Positions 1-7,830 of a DNA stretch of 30,834 nt are shown here, one piece after another; positions within the stretch are counted from its first letter, which is position 1; the number at the start of each line of letters is the position of its first letter. The stretch is from DATDPY01 sp964395765 (GTDB lineage: Bacteria; Bacteroidota; Bacteroidia; Cytophagales; Cyclobacteriaceae), in assembly GCA_964395765.1 (NCBI GenBank), contig CAYNCU010000017.1:1-30834 (forward strand). Direction: 5' to 3'. Below the pieces are notes generated by a model. That model was not told where the DNA came from. It did no database searches and saw only the letters and a program-made list of their open reading frames with translations. The position numbers and the translations under genes are program-made.

Positions 1-323
1 ATGATAGTGATGACTTTATTCTGTTTCCCCATTTTACCGGCGGAATTGAAATCAATCTTGATTTCTCCTTTCCCTTTTGGAGGGATAGGATCCTTGGGCC
101 ATGTAGGAGCGGTACATCCACAGGAAGTAATAATATTGGAAATGATCAGCGGTTTGCCGCCCGTATTGGTAAAATCAAAGATATGTTCTACTTTCTGGCC
201 TTGTGTTATATCGCCAAAATCATATTTCTCCGATTCAAATTTAAAAGAGGCGCTGTCTACTGATTGAGCACATGCCAAACCGGTGATCAGAAAGAATACC
301 AGACTGAGAATGGTGTATTTCAT
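1..323 (-). CDS. DUF1573 exported protein, N-terminal part only
   Basis: This is the first 107 codons of a minus-strand gene whose 3' end lies beyond the left edge. It starts at the ATG at 323-321. The first ~20 residues are a signal peptide (MKYTILSLVFFLITGLACAQ), so the product should be exported to the periplasm or cell surface. The mature part carries the DUF1573 pattern: a 'KYDFGDI.QGQKVEH.F.F.NTGGKPL.I' beta-sandwich start followed by the conserved SCGCTAPTWP motif. DUF1573 proteins are common in Bacteroidota and have an immunoglobulin/ASPM-like fold; their role is not established. The cleavage site next to LACAQ could also be read as a weak lipobox (G-L-A-C), so a lipoprotein is possible. 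The family call is firm and the function is unknown. Confidence 0.85.
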   Translation of the reverse strand, partial: MKYTILSLVFFLITGLACAQSVDSASFKFESEKYDFGDITQGQKVEHIFDFTNTGGKPLIISNIITSCGCTAPTWPKDPIPPKGKGEIKIDFNSAGKMGKQNKVITI

Positions 324-377
324 AAGATTTATAATAATGAGTTTTTCGAATCTACTAAAAATAATAACAAAAAATAC

Positions 378-393
378 AAACTTTAAAAAGTTT
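378..393. terminator. AT-only palindrome, possible weak terminator
   Basis: AAACTTT and AAAGTTT are separated by two bases and form a perfect 7-bp inverted repeat. It lies 30 bases past the stop codon of the minus-strand helicase gene, and on that strand a T-rich run (GTATTTTTTG) follows the stem. The stem has only two G:C pairs, so it would be weak. It could equally be ordinary AT-rich spacer upstream of the DUF1573 gene. Confidence 0.3.
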
Positions 394-422
394 TAAATTG
401 GGTAATCAATAACCTATTAATG

Positions 423-1817
423 CTATTCCACAAAATCAATAAAATAACATATTTCCGTTGCCCTGGTGACCGCCGTATACAACCATTGCAGGTATTCTTT
501 ATCGGCAATGCCCTGCTTCCTATAACCCTGCTTGATTAGTACGACCGGCCATTGACCACCCTGCGCTTTATGACAGGTGACGGCATAAGTAAATTTTATC
601 TGAAGGGCATTTAAATAAGGATTTTCCCGAATGATCTTTCCCGGCTTTTCTGTGGTATCTATATTCTGATCCTTCATTACTACTGAAAATAATTTATTGA
701 ATTCTTCTTTAGTCATGGAAGGAGAATCCGAATACAGGGGATTTAAAATGGTTTTGGCTTCAATAGGTTCCTGGTCCGGGTAATCCGTCAATCGGAGGCG
801 AAGATCGGCAAACCTGAAACCATATTTTTCTTCATGATTTTTTATTGCAAGCACTTCGGCAAAATCCCCGTTGGCAAGAAAACCTGCTTTGGAATCATCG
901 GGTAGCCAAAAATAATTATTTCTCACAATCATTACGGAATCACCTGCTTCCAGTTCATCATTCCGGAATAAAACATTAGTACGGATGAATTGGTTAAAAC
1001 GCACGGTTTCACGATTCGACCGGCATATCACAATGGCATCGGCAGGATTAAAGTTTTGATATATTTCGTTTAAAACTTCCCCTAGTTCAAGGGAAGAAAT
1101 CATGCGAATATCGCTATGTTTATCACGGTTTAGGTCAAAATTTGTTTCCATTTCCCTGCCTGAAATTTTTTCTCTCAGCAAGGTGGCCCGGGACAGGATG
1201 CCCGAATCCTTTTCCTGCCGGACAACGTCGGTGAGGGAAACTTCCTGAACACTGAGTCCATAATTTCTTTCAAGATTATTTCGATCAAGGGAACTGCTTA
1301 TGACATATCCGACAGGCGGAAGCTGCGCATCATCACCTATCAGGATCAACTTATTGGTATCAAAGGTAAATACATATTCAAGGAGGTCCCTGAGAACATT
1401 GTTATTTTCACCGGATTTGCCCTCCGGGATCATGGATGCTTCATCGACAATAAAGACCGTATGGCGATGGAAATTTTTCTGTAATTCGAAATTCAAAGCA
1501 CCGGATTCCTGATCTGTTAAGTTCCTGTAAATTATTTTATGAATGGTAAAGGCCGCATTACCCGAATAAGATGAAATAACCTTGGCGGCACGTCCGGTAG
1601 GGGCCAATAATAGAGATTTATAATTGAACAAAGGCAGGGATTTTACCAATGAAGCAATGGACACCGTTTTACCTGTTCCAGCGTATCCTCTGATGAGCAG
1701 GGTATGACGTGGCAGATTTTTTTCAATCAATTCGTCAAAAAACCGGAATAGATTGAGCTGGTCATCCGTTGGAGAATAAGGGAACTTGTCTTCAATAATG
1801 CGGGAAATCTTTGGCAA
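423..1817 (-). CDS. RecD-like ATP-dependent DNA helicase (superfamily 1)
   Basis: A 464-residue P-loop helicase of the RecD/UvrD type, a stand-alone form common in Bacteroidota. Visible motifs in order are a Walker A loop GYAGTGKT at residues 44-51, the Walker B box FIVDEAS, the Q-loop motif DDAQLPPVG, and a C-terminal UvrD_C_2 module (TYAVTCHKAQGGQWP and YTAVTRAT). Full-length family members are about this size, so the gene is intact. The only usable start in this frame is TTG at 1817; a stop lies four codons upstream and the conserved FPYSPT..Q segment follows ten residues in, which matches the family N-terminus. The expected role is DNA unwinding in repair or recombination; RecB and RecC partners are not in the window. 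The start is 47 bases from the divergent NUDIX gene. Confidence 0.85.
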   Translation of the reverse strand: MPKISRIIEDKFPYSPTDDQLNLFRFFDELIEKNLPRHTLLIRGYAGTGKTVSIASLVKSLPLFNYKSLLLAPTGRAAKVISSYSGNAAFTIHKIIYRNLTDQESGALNFELQKNFHRHTVFIVDEASMIPEGKSGENNNVLRDLLEYVFTFDTNKLILIGDDAQLPPVGYVISSSLDRNNLERNYGLSVQEVSLTDVVRQEKDSGILSRATLLREKISGREMETNFDLNRDKHSDIRMISSLELGEVLNEIYQNFNPADAIVICRSNRETVRFNQFIRTNVLFRNDELEAGDSVMIVRNNYFWLPDDSKAGFLANGDFAEVLAIKNHEEKYGFRFADLRLRLTDYPDQEPIEAKTILNPLYSDSPSMTKEEFNKLFSVVMKDQNIDTTEKPGKIIRENPYLNALQIKFTYAVTCHKAQGGQWPVVLIKQGYRKQGIADKEYLQWLYTAVTRATEICYFIDFVE

Positions 1818-1864
1818 TGGGGATATTTAATTTAAATTATGAATGTGAAATTAATCATTGCAAA

Positions 1865-2365
1865 ATGGAATCCGATATAATTAAGAAATTCGGGAACAGG
1901 CTACGGGTCCGTGTTTGCGGTATTCTGATAGAAAACAACAGGATCCTTATGGCTTCGCATCATTCACTGGGGGAAAGCGGAATATTATGGGCGCCTCCGG
2001 GTGGCGGTATGGATTTCGGGCAATCCGTTGAAGAAAACCTTACCAGGGAATTCCGGGAAGAAACCGGACTGAAGGTTGAAGTAAAAAGGTTTTTATTCAT
2101 TAATGAATTTCTGGCTGTTCCCCTGCATGCCGTGGAATTATTTTTTGAAGTAACAAGGATAGGGGGCGACCTGGTAGAGGGATCTGATCCTGAAATGAGT
2201 AAAGAAGGCCAAATAATTAAAGAAATAACCTTTTTAGGCCCACAGGAGCTGTCTAAAATGCCTAAGGAGCAATTGCATTGTATTCTGGCAAATTGTATGG
2301 GACCGGGAGACCTGTTACAAATGAAAGGGTATTATTATAATGGAAAAACCTCCAAAATCGGTTAA
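1865..2365 (+). CDS. NUDIX hydrolase
   Basis: A 166-residue NUDIX protein when started at the ATG at 1865. An in-frame TTG at 1811 would add 18 residues that do not look conserved and would overlap the divergent helicase gene, so I prefer 1865. The NUDIX box runs from about residue 47 to 69 (GGMDFGQ...REFREETGL). The metal-binding REFREE core is intact, but the first glutamate of the Gx5E part is a glutamine (Q53). NUDIX enzymes cleave nucleoside diphosphates linked to another group; the 'LWAPPGGG' lead-in resembles ADP-ribose or nucleotide-sugar type members, but the substrate cannot be read from the sequence. It heads the + strand run that leads to coaD, with a 57-base gap to the next gene. 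Confidence 0.85.
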   Translation: MESDIIKKFGNRLRVRVCGILIENNRILMASHHSLGESGILWAPPGGGMDFGQSVEENLTREFREETGLKVEVKRFLFINEFLAVPLHAVELFFEVTRIGGDLVEGSDPEMSKEGQIIKEITFLGPQELSKMPKEQLHCILANCMGPGDLLQMKGYYYNGKTSKIG

Positions 2366-2422
2366 TTTAATTGCATATTTATACCTAAAATATTTATTAT
2401 TGCGTGTTAAATATCGCTTATC

Positions 2423-3214
2423 ATGATCACACGAATTCTATCCATAGTTTTTTTTGTAATCGCCCTGTCGCTTGGATATTATCTTTTTGACAGCATAAAA
2501 TCGGATCTTGATCAACAAAAAAAGATTGAGCGGGTTGAAAAAAGTGTTATTGAAAAACTTAAACTTATCCGTGATACGGAACTCGCCTTTCAAAAAGTAT
2601 ATGGACGATATACCGCCAATTGGGATTCATTGGTGAGTTTCCTTGACAGCGGAACCATTTACATAACCAACAGGAGGGAGGAAATAATCCCCAAGGCCTA
2701 CGGGGCGGAAGATGTGATTGTTCATATAGATACAGTGGGAAATATGCCGGCAAAGCAATATGTTTTTACAGCCAACAACCTGGTTACCGCTTCCGATTCG
2801 GGTACCCTGGTTTCAATCAGTGTTAAGCCCGGGGATGAAATTACCGTTGGTTACCAGGTTTATACCATGCAAACATCAGAAAAGCTATTAAAATATAAAT
2901 CACCTTTTACAGGTAAGGTTACCAAGGTTTATTTTAAACCCGGGGATAGGGTTCTCAAAGGGGCTACTTTAGCCGAAGTGCAGAATAACAAATATCCGGA
3001 CATTACGGATGTAAGCAGGCTTCCCATCATACCAGGATCCGGCAAGAAGTTTGAAATTTATGCCAATAAGATTCTAAAGAGCGGCGTGCCTGTTGATGTC
3101 TTTGAAGTGAAGGATGTGGCGCCGATCAACCCGGAAAGGAGGGCGAATCATAATGAAAATGCCCTGCGGGTTGGTTCCCGGACTGATGTAACTACTTCTG
3201 GAAACTGGGAATAA
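2423..3214 (+). CDS. Membrane-anchored protein with embedded biotinyl/lipoyl-like domain
   Basis: A 263-residue protein of unknown function. Residues 3-22 form one hydrophobic anchor, followed by a charged coiled-coil-like stretch (24-50) and a segment with TELAFQKVYGRYTANWDSL that resembles hypothetical proteins found near DUF3822 genes in Bacteroidota. Residues ~124-186 have the two-fold repeat of a biotinyl/lipoyl (barrel-sandwich) fold: half 1 is GTLVSISVKPGDEITVGYQV and half 2 is GKVTKVYFKPGDRVLKGATL. The hairpin between the halves reads TMQTSEK rather than an MKM-type biotin site, so covalent modification is not evident; HlyD-like or structural use is as likely. The C-terminus (VGSRTDVTTSGNWE) resembles that of the usual, domain-free homologues. 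It ends three bases before the DUF3822 gene, so co-expression with it and coaD is likely. Confidence 0.7.
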   Translation: MITRILSIVFFVIALSLGYYLFDSIKSDLDQQKKIERVEKSVIEKLKLIRDTELAFQKVYGRYTANWDSLVSFLDSGTIYITNRREEIIPKAYGAEDVIVHIDTVGNMPAKQYVFTANNLVTASDSGTLVSISVKPGDEITVGYQVYTMQTSEKLLKYKSPFTGKVTKVYFKPGDRVLKGATLAEVQNNKYPDITDVSRLPIIPGSGKKFEIYANKILKSGVPVDVFEVKDVAPINPERRANHNENALRVGSRTDVTTSGNWE

Positions 3215-3217
3215 CTT

Positions 3218-4105
3218 TTGTCTGCAGATACACAAAAATTCAAACTCCTCAAAAGGGAAAAAGATTCCTCTTTCAATATCGATAGTCTGGAGAGGTATGA
3301 TCTCTTACTGCTTTTGGGGCCGGTGGATTTACAAATCGGAGTGCTCGATATCGCTGAACAACGTATTCTCCTTATCGAAGATTATATTCTCCCCGGAATA
3401 AATGGTATAGAAGACCGGTTAGACAGGTACCGGCTGATTTTTAATGATCATCATTTGCTGCTGGCTAATTTCTGGAACGAGGTCAAGGTATCCTTCAAAA
3501 ACAGGAAGTTTTCCCTGGTACCGGAAAATTTGTTCGACACACAGAATCCAACCGTTTTTTTGAATATTAATGCCCCTTATGATGAGGATACAGAATCAAT
3601 GCATACAATTTCAATGGATGATCAGGGGTTAACCATTGTTTATGCTGTTGAAAAAATGATCCTCAATCATATTCATGCCACCTACCCCAAAGCTGATTTC
3701 AAAATTGTGCCTCATTGCGCAAGTTTTATTAAGGGTTTCAATAATTTTCTGAAAGATGCATCCGGAAATTACGACTGCATCTATATCGATCGGTTTGGCT
3801 TACACCAGGCGGTATTTAAAGAGGGAGGGTTGAAATATTATAATCTTTTCCCGGTCAATAAATTCGAGGATTATGAGCGATATATCAGCATGGTTACTTC
3901 CCATAACGGCCTCGATATAGAAAAGGATAATTTTATTCTTTGGGGTTATATGGGATCGAAATCAGATCATTTTCAGGAACTAAAGAAAAAATTTCCCCGC
4001 CTGGAACTGGGACAACGACCCAGAGACCTGAAACTGGGTTATATGTTTGATGAGATACCCGAACACCAGTATTTTGATCTGCTAAGTTTGTGCTACTTTA
4101 ATTAA
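3218..4105 (+). CDS. DUF3822 family protein
   Basis: A 295-residue protein that I assign to DUF3822, a Bacteroidota family usually encoded directly before coaD; the position fits exactly. The family is thought to have a distant actin-like (ASKHA) fold and has no proven function. The sequence shows alternating beta strands such as YDLLLLLGPVDLQIGVLD and YDCIYIDRFGLHQAVFK, and no signal peptide or membrane segment, so it should be cytoplasmic. The start is TTG at 3218, three bases after the previous stop; there is no in-frame ATG until about residue 128, which would remove the conserved N-terminal half. It ends six bases before coaD and is almost certainly translated from the same mRNA. Confidence 0.75.
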   Translation: MSADTQKFKLLKREKDSSFNIDSLERYDLLLLLGPVDLQIGVLDIAEQRILLIEDYILPGINGIEDRLDRYRLIFNDHHLLLANFWNEVKVSFKNRKFSLVPENLFDTQNPTVFLNINAPYDEDTESMHTISMDDQGLTIVYAVEKMILNHIHATYPKADFKIVPHCASFIKGFNNFLKDASGNYDCIYIDRFGLHQAVFKEGGLKYYNLFPVNKFEDYERYISMVTSHNGLDIEKDNFILWGYMGSKSDHFQELKKKFPRLELGQRPRDLKLGYMFDEIPEHQYFDLLSLCYFN

Positions 4106-4111
4106 TTATTC

Positions 4112-4564
4112 ATGGAACGGACCGCTATTTTTCCCGGATCGTTCGACCCTTTTACGAACGGACATTTTGATATCGTGAACCGGGGGCTCAAGCTTTTTGA
4201 TAAAATAATTATTGCCATCGGCCATAACGGTAATAAGGAGCGGTATTTCCCGATTGAACTTATGACTCAAAAAATCGGTGAAGCCTTCAAAGGAGATAAA
4301 CGAATAGAGATCATAACCTATAATGAACTTACAGCCAACCTTGCCAAAAAACACGGTGCTAATTTCCTGTTAAGAGGTTTAAGAAATACGACCGATTTTG
4401 AATATGAAAACAGTATCGCCCAGGTAAACCGTTATCTGAATGATTATCTTGAATCCGTTTTTTTAATTACCTCTCCAAAGTATGCGGCTATTAATTCTTC
4501 GATTATCAGGGAGGTACACCGTTATAAAGGCGATATCAGCGAGTTCCTTCCCTATAAGATCTGA
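4112..4564 (+). CDS. coaD: Phosphopantetheine adenylyltransferase (CoaD)
   Basis: This cytoplasmic enzyme transfers AMP from ATP to 4'-phosphopantetheine to give dephospho-CoA, the penultimate step of coenzyme A synthesis. The 150-residue length is normal. It opens with IFPGSFDPFTNGH, containing the nucleotidyltransferase TNGH signature at residues 15-18; RGLRNTTDFEYE (88-99) and the INSSIIREV helix (128-135) are the usual substrate and ATP-binding elements. The ATG start at 4112 gives the expected N-terminus. It is the last gene of the NUDIX, membrane protein, DUF3822, coaD run. Its TGA stop is one base from the stop of the convergent NUDIX gene, leaving no room for a separate terminator. 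Confidence 0.97.
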   Translation: MERTAIFPGSFDPFTNGHFDIVNRGLKLFDKIIIAIGHNGNKERYFPIELMTQKIGEAFKGDKRIEIITYNELTANLAKKHGANFLLRGLRNTTDFEYENSIAQVNRYLNDYLESVFLITSPKYAAINSSIIREVHRYKGDISEFLPYKI

Positions 4565-4565
4565 G

Positions 4566-5240
4566 CTAACCCTTTTTCATCCGGTAATATTTACGAAAAA
4601 CATGCCGGATGGAAGGATAGCTATTATATAAAGCCATGTTGATCTCTTTGGGGGTCATCCACCTGATCTCCTCGATATTTTCAGATTTTTGGGGGTGCAT
4701 ACCCGAATCTTCGGTACATTTCATGAGGAACCAGGTAGTCCTTTTCAGGATATTGTCATTGTTTCTTTTGTAAGTATGCCAGGTATGGCAGATTTCCGGT
4801 CCCAGGGAAACTTTTATGCTGCACTCTTCCATCACCTCTCTAATGGCGGTTTCCTCGATCTTTTCATTGTTATCGATTTTTCCTTTGGGGAGGTCCCATT
4901 TACCTAAGCGATAAATAAGTAAAACATTGCCGTTTTTTTCGACCATACCGCCGGCGGCCCCGATAATCGTGTAATTTTTTTTGAAAAAATCGGTAGCTTC
5001 CTTGAAATTATCTACCTGGAACGTAATGGAATCAATCTTTTTATTGCCATGCGCTTTCAGGAGCAACAGGTATTTATCAATGATTTTTATGGAAGCGTGC
5101 TGAATGAGAACATCATCGTGGAATAAATTAAAATCAATCGTATCATTGGTGGCAACTACAATATGATCATAATCACTCAGTTTTATTTCTTTCGTAAATG
5201 GGATAATCCTGAAGGGGATATCATTAATGAATATTTTCAT
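4566..5240 (-). CDS. NUDIX hydrolase with N-terminal extension
   Basis: A 224-residue NUDIX protein starting at the ATG at 5240. About 90 N-terminal residues form an alpha/beta region without a recognised domain; the NUDIX fold begins near GAAGGMVEKNGNVLLIYR. The NUDIX box spans G120 to I142 (GKIDNNE...REVMEECSI). All metal-binding glutamates are present, but the usual glycine of EExG is serine (S141). In many Bacteroidota a NUDIX gene of this form lies divergent from pyrE, as here (90 bases between starts), which hints at a link to nucleotide metabolism, but the substrate is unknown. A TAAATTTG -7 box lies 36 bases before the start. Confidence 0.85.
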   Translation of the reverse strand: MKIFINDIPFRIIPFTKEIKLSDYDHIVVATNDTIDFNLFHDDVLIQHASIKIIDKYLLLLKAHGNKKIDSITFQVDNFKEATDFFKKNYTIIGAAGGMVEKNGNVLLIYRLGKWDLPKGKIDNNEKIEETAIREVMEECSIKVSLGPEICHTWHTYKRNNDNILKRTTWFLMKCTEDSGMHPQKSENIEEIRWMTPKEINMALYNSYPSIRHVFRKYYRMKKG

Positions 5241-5275
5241 ACCCTGTATGCCTGAATATAAGATTTAAATTTTTG

Positions 5276-5283
5276 CAAATTTA
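5276..5283 (-). promoter_or_regulatory. Putative -7 box (TAAATTTG) for the NUDIX gene at 4566-5240
   Basis: On the minus strand this is a perfect match to the Bacteroidota consensus TAnnTTTG. A TTTC that could serve as a degenerate -33 box lies 19 bases further upstream. Transcription would begin about 30 bases before the ATG. AT-rich DNA gives chance matches, so this is only moderately supported. Confidence 0.45.
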
Positions 5284-5330
5284 AGTAAACCACCTATTTT
5301 AGGAAAAATCAAAGCGAATAGATTTAATTT

Positions 5331-5972
5331 ATGATAAAAGATCAGAAAATCGCCGACAAGGTAGCAACTTACCTGTTGAATATAGAAGCGGTTAAAATAA
5401 ATGTTACCAACCCGTTTCACTGGGCTTCAGGGTGGAAATCACCGATTTATTGTGATAACCGGCTTACCCTGTCCTATCCTCACATAAGAAAATTCATCAA
5501 AGATTCCCTGGCAGCTCTCATCTCTGCCCAATTCAAACAAGCGGAAGGAATTGCAGGGGTTGCTACCGCCGGGATCCCCCAGGGCACCATGGTGGCGGAT
5601 AAACTGAACCTTCCCTTCATTTATGTGAGGTCGAAGGCGAAAGAACATGGACTGGAAAACCAAATCGAGGGTAAAGTGGAAAAAGGGATGAAAACCGTTG
5701 TTATTGAAGACCTGATTTCTACCGGCGGAAGCTCCCTGCGTGTAGTGGATACGCTCCGGGACTCAGGCATTAATGTAAGCGGCATGGTATCGATTTTCAC
5801 TTATGGCTTCAAGGAAGCACATGAAAATTTTAAATTGAAAAAAGTAAAGTACTACTGCCTTTCAGATTACGACAGCCTGATAAAAAAAGCACTTGAGCTG
5901 GGATACATTACTAAGGATAACCTGGTTATGTTAAAATCCTGGAGAACGGATCCCGCGAACTGGCATCCTTAA
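5331..5972 (+). CDS. pyrE: Orotate phosphoribosyltransferase (PyrE)
   Basis: PyrE joins orotate to PRPP to form orotidine 5'-monophosphate in de novo pyrimidine synthesis, in the cytoplasm. The 213-residue protein has the type I phosphoribosyltransferase PRPP loop TVVIEDLISTGGSSL at residues 122-136, the flexible-loop segment RSKAKEHGLENQIEG (100-114) and the substrate-side FHWASGWKSPIYCDNR (29-44). The ATG at 5331 gives the standard length. It is a single-gene unit divergent from a NUDIX gene. Its TAA stop overlaps the TAA of the convergent TIGR02757 gene: the four bases TTAA at 5969-5972 provide both stop codons. Confidence 0.97.
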   Translation: MIKDQKIADKVATYLLNIEAVKINVTNPFHWASGWKSPIYCDNRLTLSYPHIRKFIKDSLAALISAQFKQAEGIAGVATAGIPQGTMVADKLNLPFIYVRSKAKEHGLENQIEGKVEKGMKTVVIEDLISTGGSSLRVVDTLRDSGINVSGMVSIFTYGFKEAHENFKLKKVKYYCLSDYDSLIKKALELGYITKDNLVMLKSWRTDPANWHP

Positions 5973-6736
5973 AATTTCTCGACGATCCCCAGGCCGAAAA
6001 GAGCATAATCATACTTAACCGGATCCATCGGATCGAAAAGCTTTAAATTATCCGTAAGTTCAATGGCCGCTTTCCAGTCGGCATGATTCCGGGTCATAAG
6101 CCCGAGTTTTTTCGCCACTCTTTCGACATGCAGGTCACAGGGACAGATCAGTTGCGAAGGTTTGATTTTCTTCCAAATACCGAAATCCACTCCTTTGCCG
6201 TCGTCTCTGACCATCCATCGGAGGAACATATTAAGCCTTTTACATGCGGAACCCCGCAAAGGTGAGGGGATATGTTTAATTGTTCTGACAGGCGCTTCAG
6301 GAAGGTTGAAAAAAGATTGATGGAAACGGTTCAGACCGGATTCAACATTTAATGCTCCCCGATCAGGAATAAAAAGGTCTTCGAGGCTTTCGGATTTCCG
6401 GTAATAGTTCCGGAAGAAATGTATAAAATATAATGTATCGGTGGTGTTAAAGGTTCGATGCCGGAAAGCCATAAGCCGGAGAAGGTCATTTTCGGAATGA
6501 TTGATCACGAATTCATAGGGAGCGTTATCCATTAAGGCAAATAATTCGATGGCTTTGCTGATAATGGTAATTCGCTGTCCCCATGATAGAATAGCCGTCC
6601 ACAAGGCTGAAATCTCAATATCCTGTTTCCGCGAGAAACGGTGAGGAATGGAAACCGGGTCGGACTGAATGAACTGCGTTGTATTGTACTGCCTGAATTT
6701 GGCGTCCAGGAAGGTCTTAAGATCTGATGAATTCAT
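5969..6736 (-). CDS. TIGR02757 (DUF2400) family protein
   Basis: A 255-residue cytoplasmic protein that I recognise as TIGR02757/DUF2400, found widely in Bacteroidota and some other bacteria and of unproven function. Typical features are an N-terminal 'DPVSIPHRFSRKQDIEISALWTAILSWGQR' region, the 'PSPLRGSACKRLNMFLRWMVR' segment and the 'CPCDLHVERVAKKLGL' segment, the last two reminiscent of helix-hairpin-helix DNA glycosylase (HhH-GPD) helices; a nucleic-acid role is therefore possible but unproven. The ATG at 6736 follows the LysM gene by ten bases on the same strand, so the two are probably co-transcribed. The stop is shared with pyrE on the opposite strand. Confidence 0.8.
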   Translation of the reverse strand: MNSSDLKTFLDAKFRQYNTTQFIQSDPVSIPHRFSRKQDIEISALWTAILSWGQRITIISKAIELFALMDNAPYEFVINHSENDLLRLMAFRHRTFNTTDTLYFIHFFRNYYRKSESLEDLFIPDRGALNVESGLNRFHQSFFNLPEAPVRTIKHIPSPLRGSACKRLNMFLRWMVRDDGKGVDFGIWKKIKPSQLICPCDLHVERVAKKLGLMTRNHADWKAAIELTDNLKLFDPMDPVKYDYALFGLGIVEKF

Positions 6737-6746
6737 AGAAGATCAA

Positions 6747-7778
6747 TCAGGGGATATAAGAGATTTCGACAGGAAATCTTTTATCGATTGCCCCCAGGCG
6801 GTCGTATGCCGTTTTAGAGATGCGGATGGTCACATTGGTATTTTCGCCGGTATCCGGTAGTTTTCCGATTACACGGACAAATACCGTCAGATTATTCATT
6901 TCATTTTTTACCTGCATGATAGTGCCGATCGGGGCTGTCCGGTGCATGGCCAGATATTTTTTTGTTGATTCGGAACCTGGAATGACTTCCGCCATTCCCT
7001 TTTCGACTATTTTTTTGAAATCCCCTTCCTTCTCAATTCTCTTTTCGGGTTTTATTTCCATGGCCGGATTTACTTCCTGTTGGGTGACAGAAGGATTTTC
7101 CGCGGTAGAAGAATCAATTTTCAGTTCATTGGTAATTACCATTTTATTTTTCTCTTCCGGCTGCTCATTATTTTTTACAATCAATTCCTGGCCGATCCGG
7201 ATATCATTGGACGTAAGCTGGTTCCATGTCTTAATATCATCCGGTGTTATATTGTACATTTTTGCAATGGAATATATGGTTTCCCCTTTATTTACGATGT
7301 GAATTTTTCCCGTATTATCGGGGGTGGGAGATTCATTTTCTTCATTCCCTGATACATTTTTGATTTTCAATTGCTGCCCGACAGAAATATTACTCCCTTT
7401 TAAATCATTCCACTTTTTAATCTGATCTACCGATACTCCATACTGCCTGGCGATGGCAAAAAGCGTTTCTGAAGTTTGTACCGTATGATAAATGAAATTC
7501 CCGGCTTTTTCCTTTGCCTGTTTTTTATAGGGGATTCTGAGTTCGTCGCCAATTTTAAGTCCATCGCGGATGGAAGGATTTTCCCGAACCAGTTCATCCT
7601 GGCTGATGTTATACCGGTGGGAGATGGAGTAAACGGTTTCTCCCTGGTCAACCCTGTGGATAATATAGGTTACATTCCCTTCTTTTTTTAATCCAAGAGA
7701 ATCCCGCGGGGCCGACTGGACCGGTATTGAGTTGAAAAGAAGAAATAAGCTTATAATGAGGAGTGCTCTAGGTATCAT
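6747..7778 (-). CDS. Exported protein with three LysM domains and a double-psi barrel domain
   Basis: A 343-residue protein starting at the ATG at 7778, which places a signal peptide (IPRALLIISLFLLFNSIPVQSA) right at the N-terminus. An in-frame ATG at 7823 would add 15 residues and lies upstream of the likely promoter at 7787-7794, so I reject it. Three LysM repeats follow (about residues 37-85, 96-140 and 158-202), each with the GET.YSI/A..Y pattern, expected to bind peptidoglycan. After a low-complexity linker, the last ~90 residues (KGMAEVIPG...ALHRTAP-like, VFVRVIGKLPDTGEN, ISKTAYDRLGAID) match the RlpA-type double-psi beta barrel of Bacteroidota LysM proteins. The likely role is periplasmic cell-wall remodelling or anchoring. 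Confidence 0.88.
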   Translation of the reverse strand: MIPRALLIISLFLLFNSIPVQSAPRDSLGLKKEGNVTYIIHRVDQGETVYSISHRYNISQDELVRENPSIRDGLKIGDELRIPYKKQAKEKAGNFIYHTVQTSETLFAIARQYGVSVDQIKKWNDLKGSNISVGQQLKIKNVSGNEENESPTPDNTGKIHIVNKGETIYSIAKMYNITPDDIKTWNQLTSNDIRIGQELIVKNNEQPEEKNKMVITNELKIDSSTAENPSVTQQEVNPAMEIKPEKRIEKEGDFKKIVEKGMAEVIPGSESTKKYLAMHRTAPIGTIMQVKNEMNNLTVFVRVIGKLPDTGENTNVTIRISKTAYDRLGAIDKRFPVEISYIP

Positions 7779-7786
7779 ATCGATAT

Positions 7787-7794
7787 CAAATTTA
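7787..7794 (-). promoter_or_regulatory. Putative -7 box (TAAATTTG) for the LysM gene
   Basis: A perfect TAnnTTTG match on the minus strand, only eight bases before the ATG at 7778. The -33 position holds TTTC, one mismatch, 17 bases upstream. It supports the downstream start codon and implies a leader of only a few bases. Confidence 0.5.
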
Positions 7795-7830
7795 CAATAA
7801 TAAAGGGATTGGAAATAAATCATTATTTAA

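Noticed and set aside
7779..7823. Upstream ATG giving the LysM protein 15 more residues
   Set aside because: The signal peptide begins at the downstream ATG, and a -7 promoter box lies between the two.
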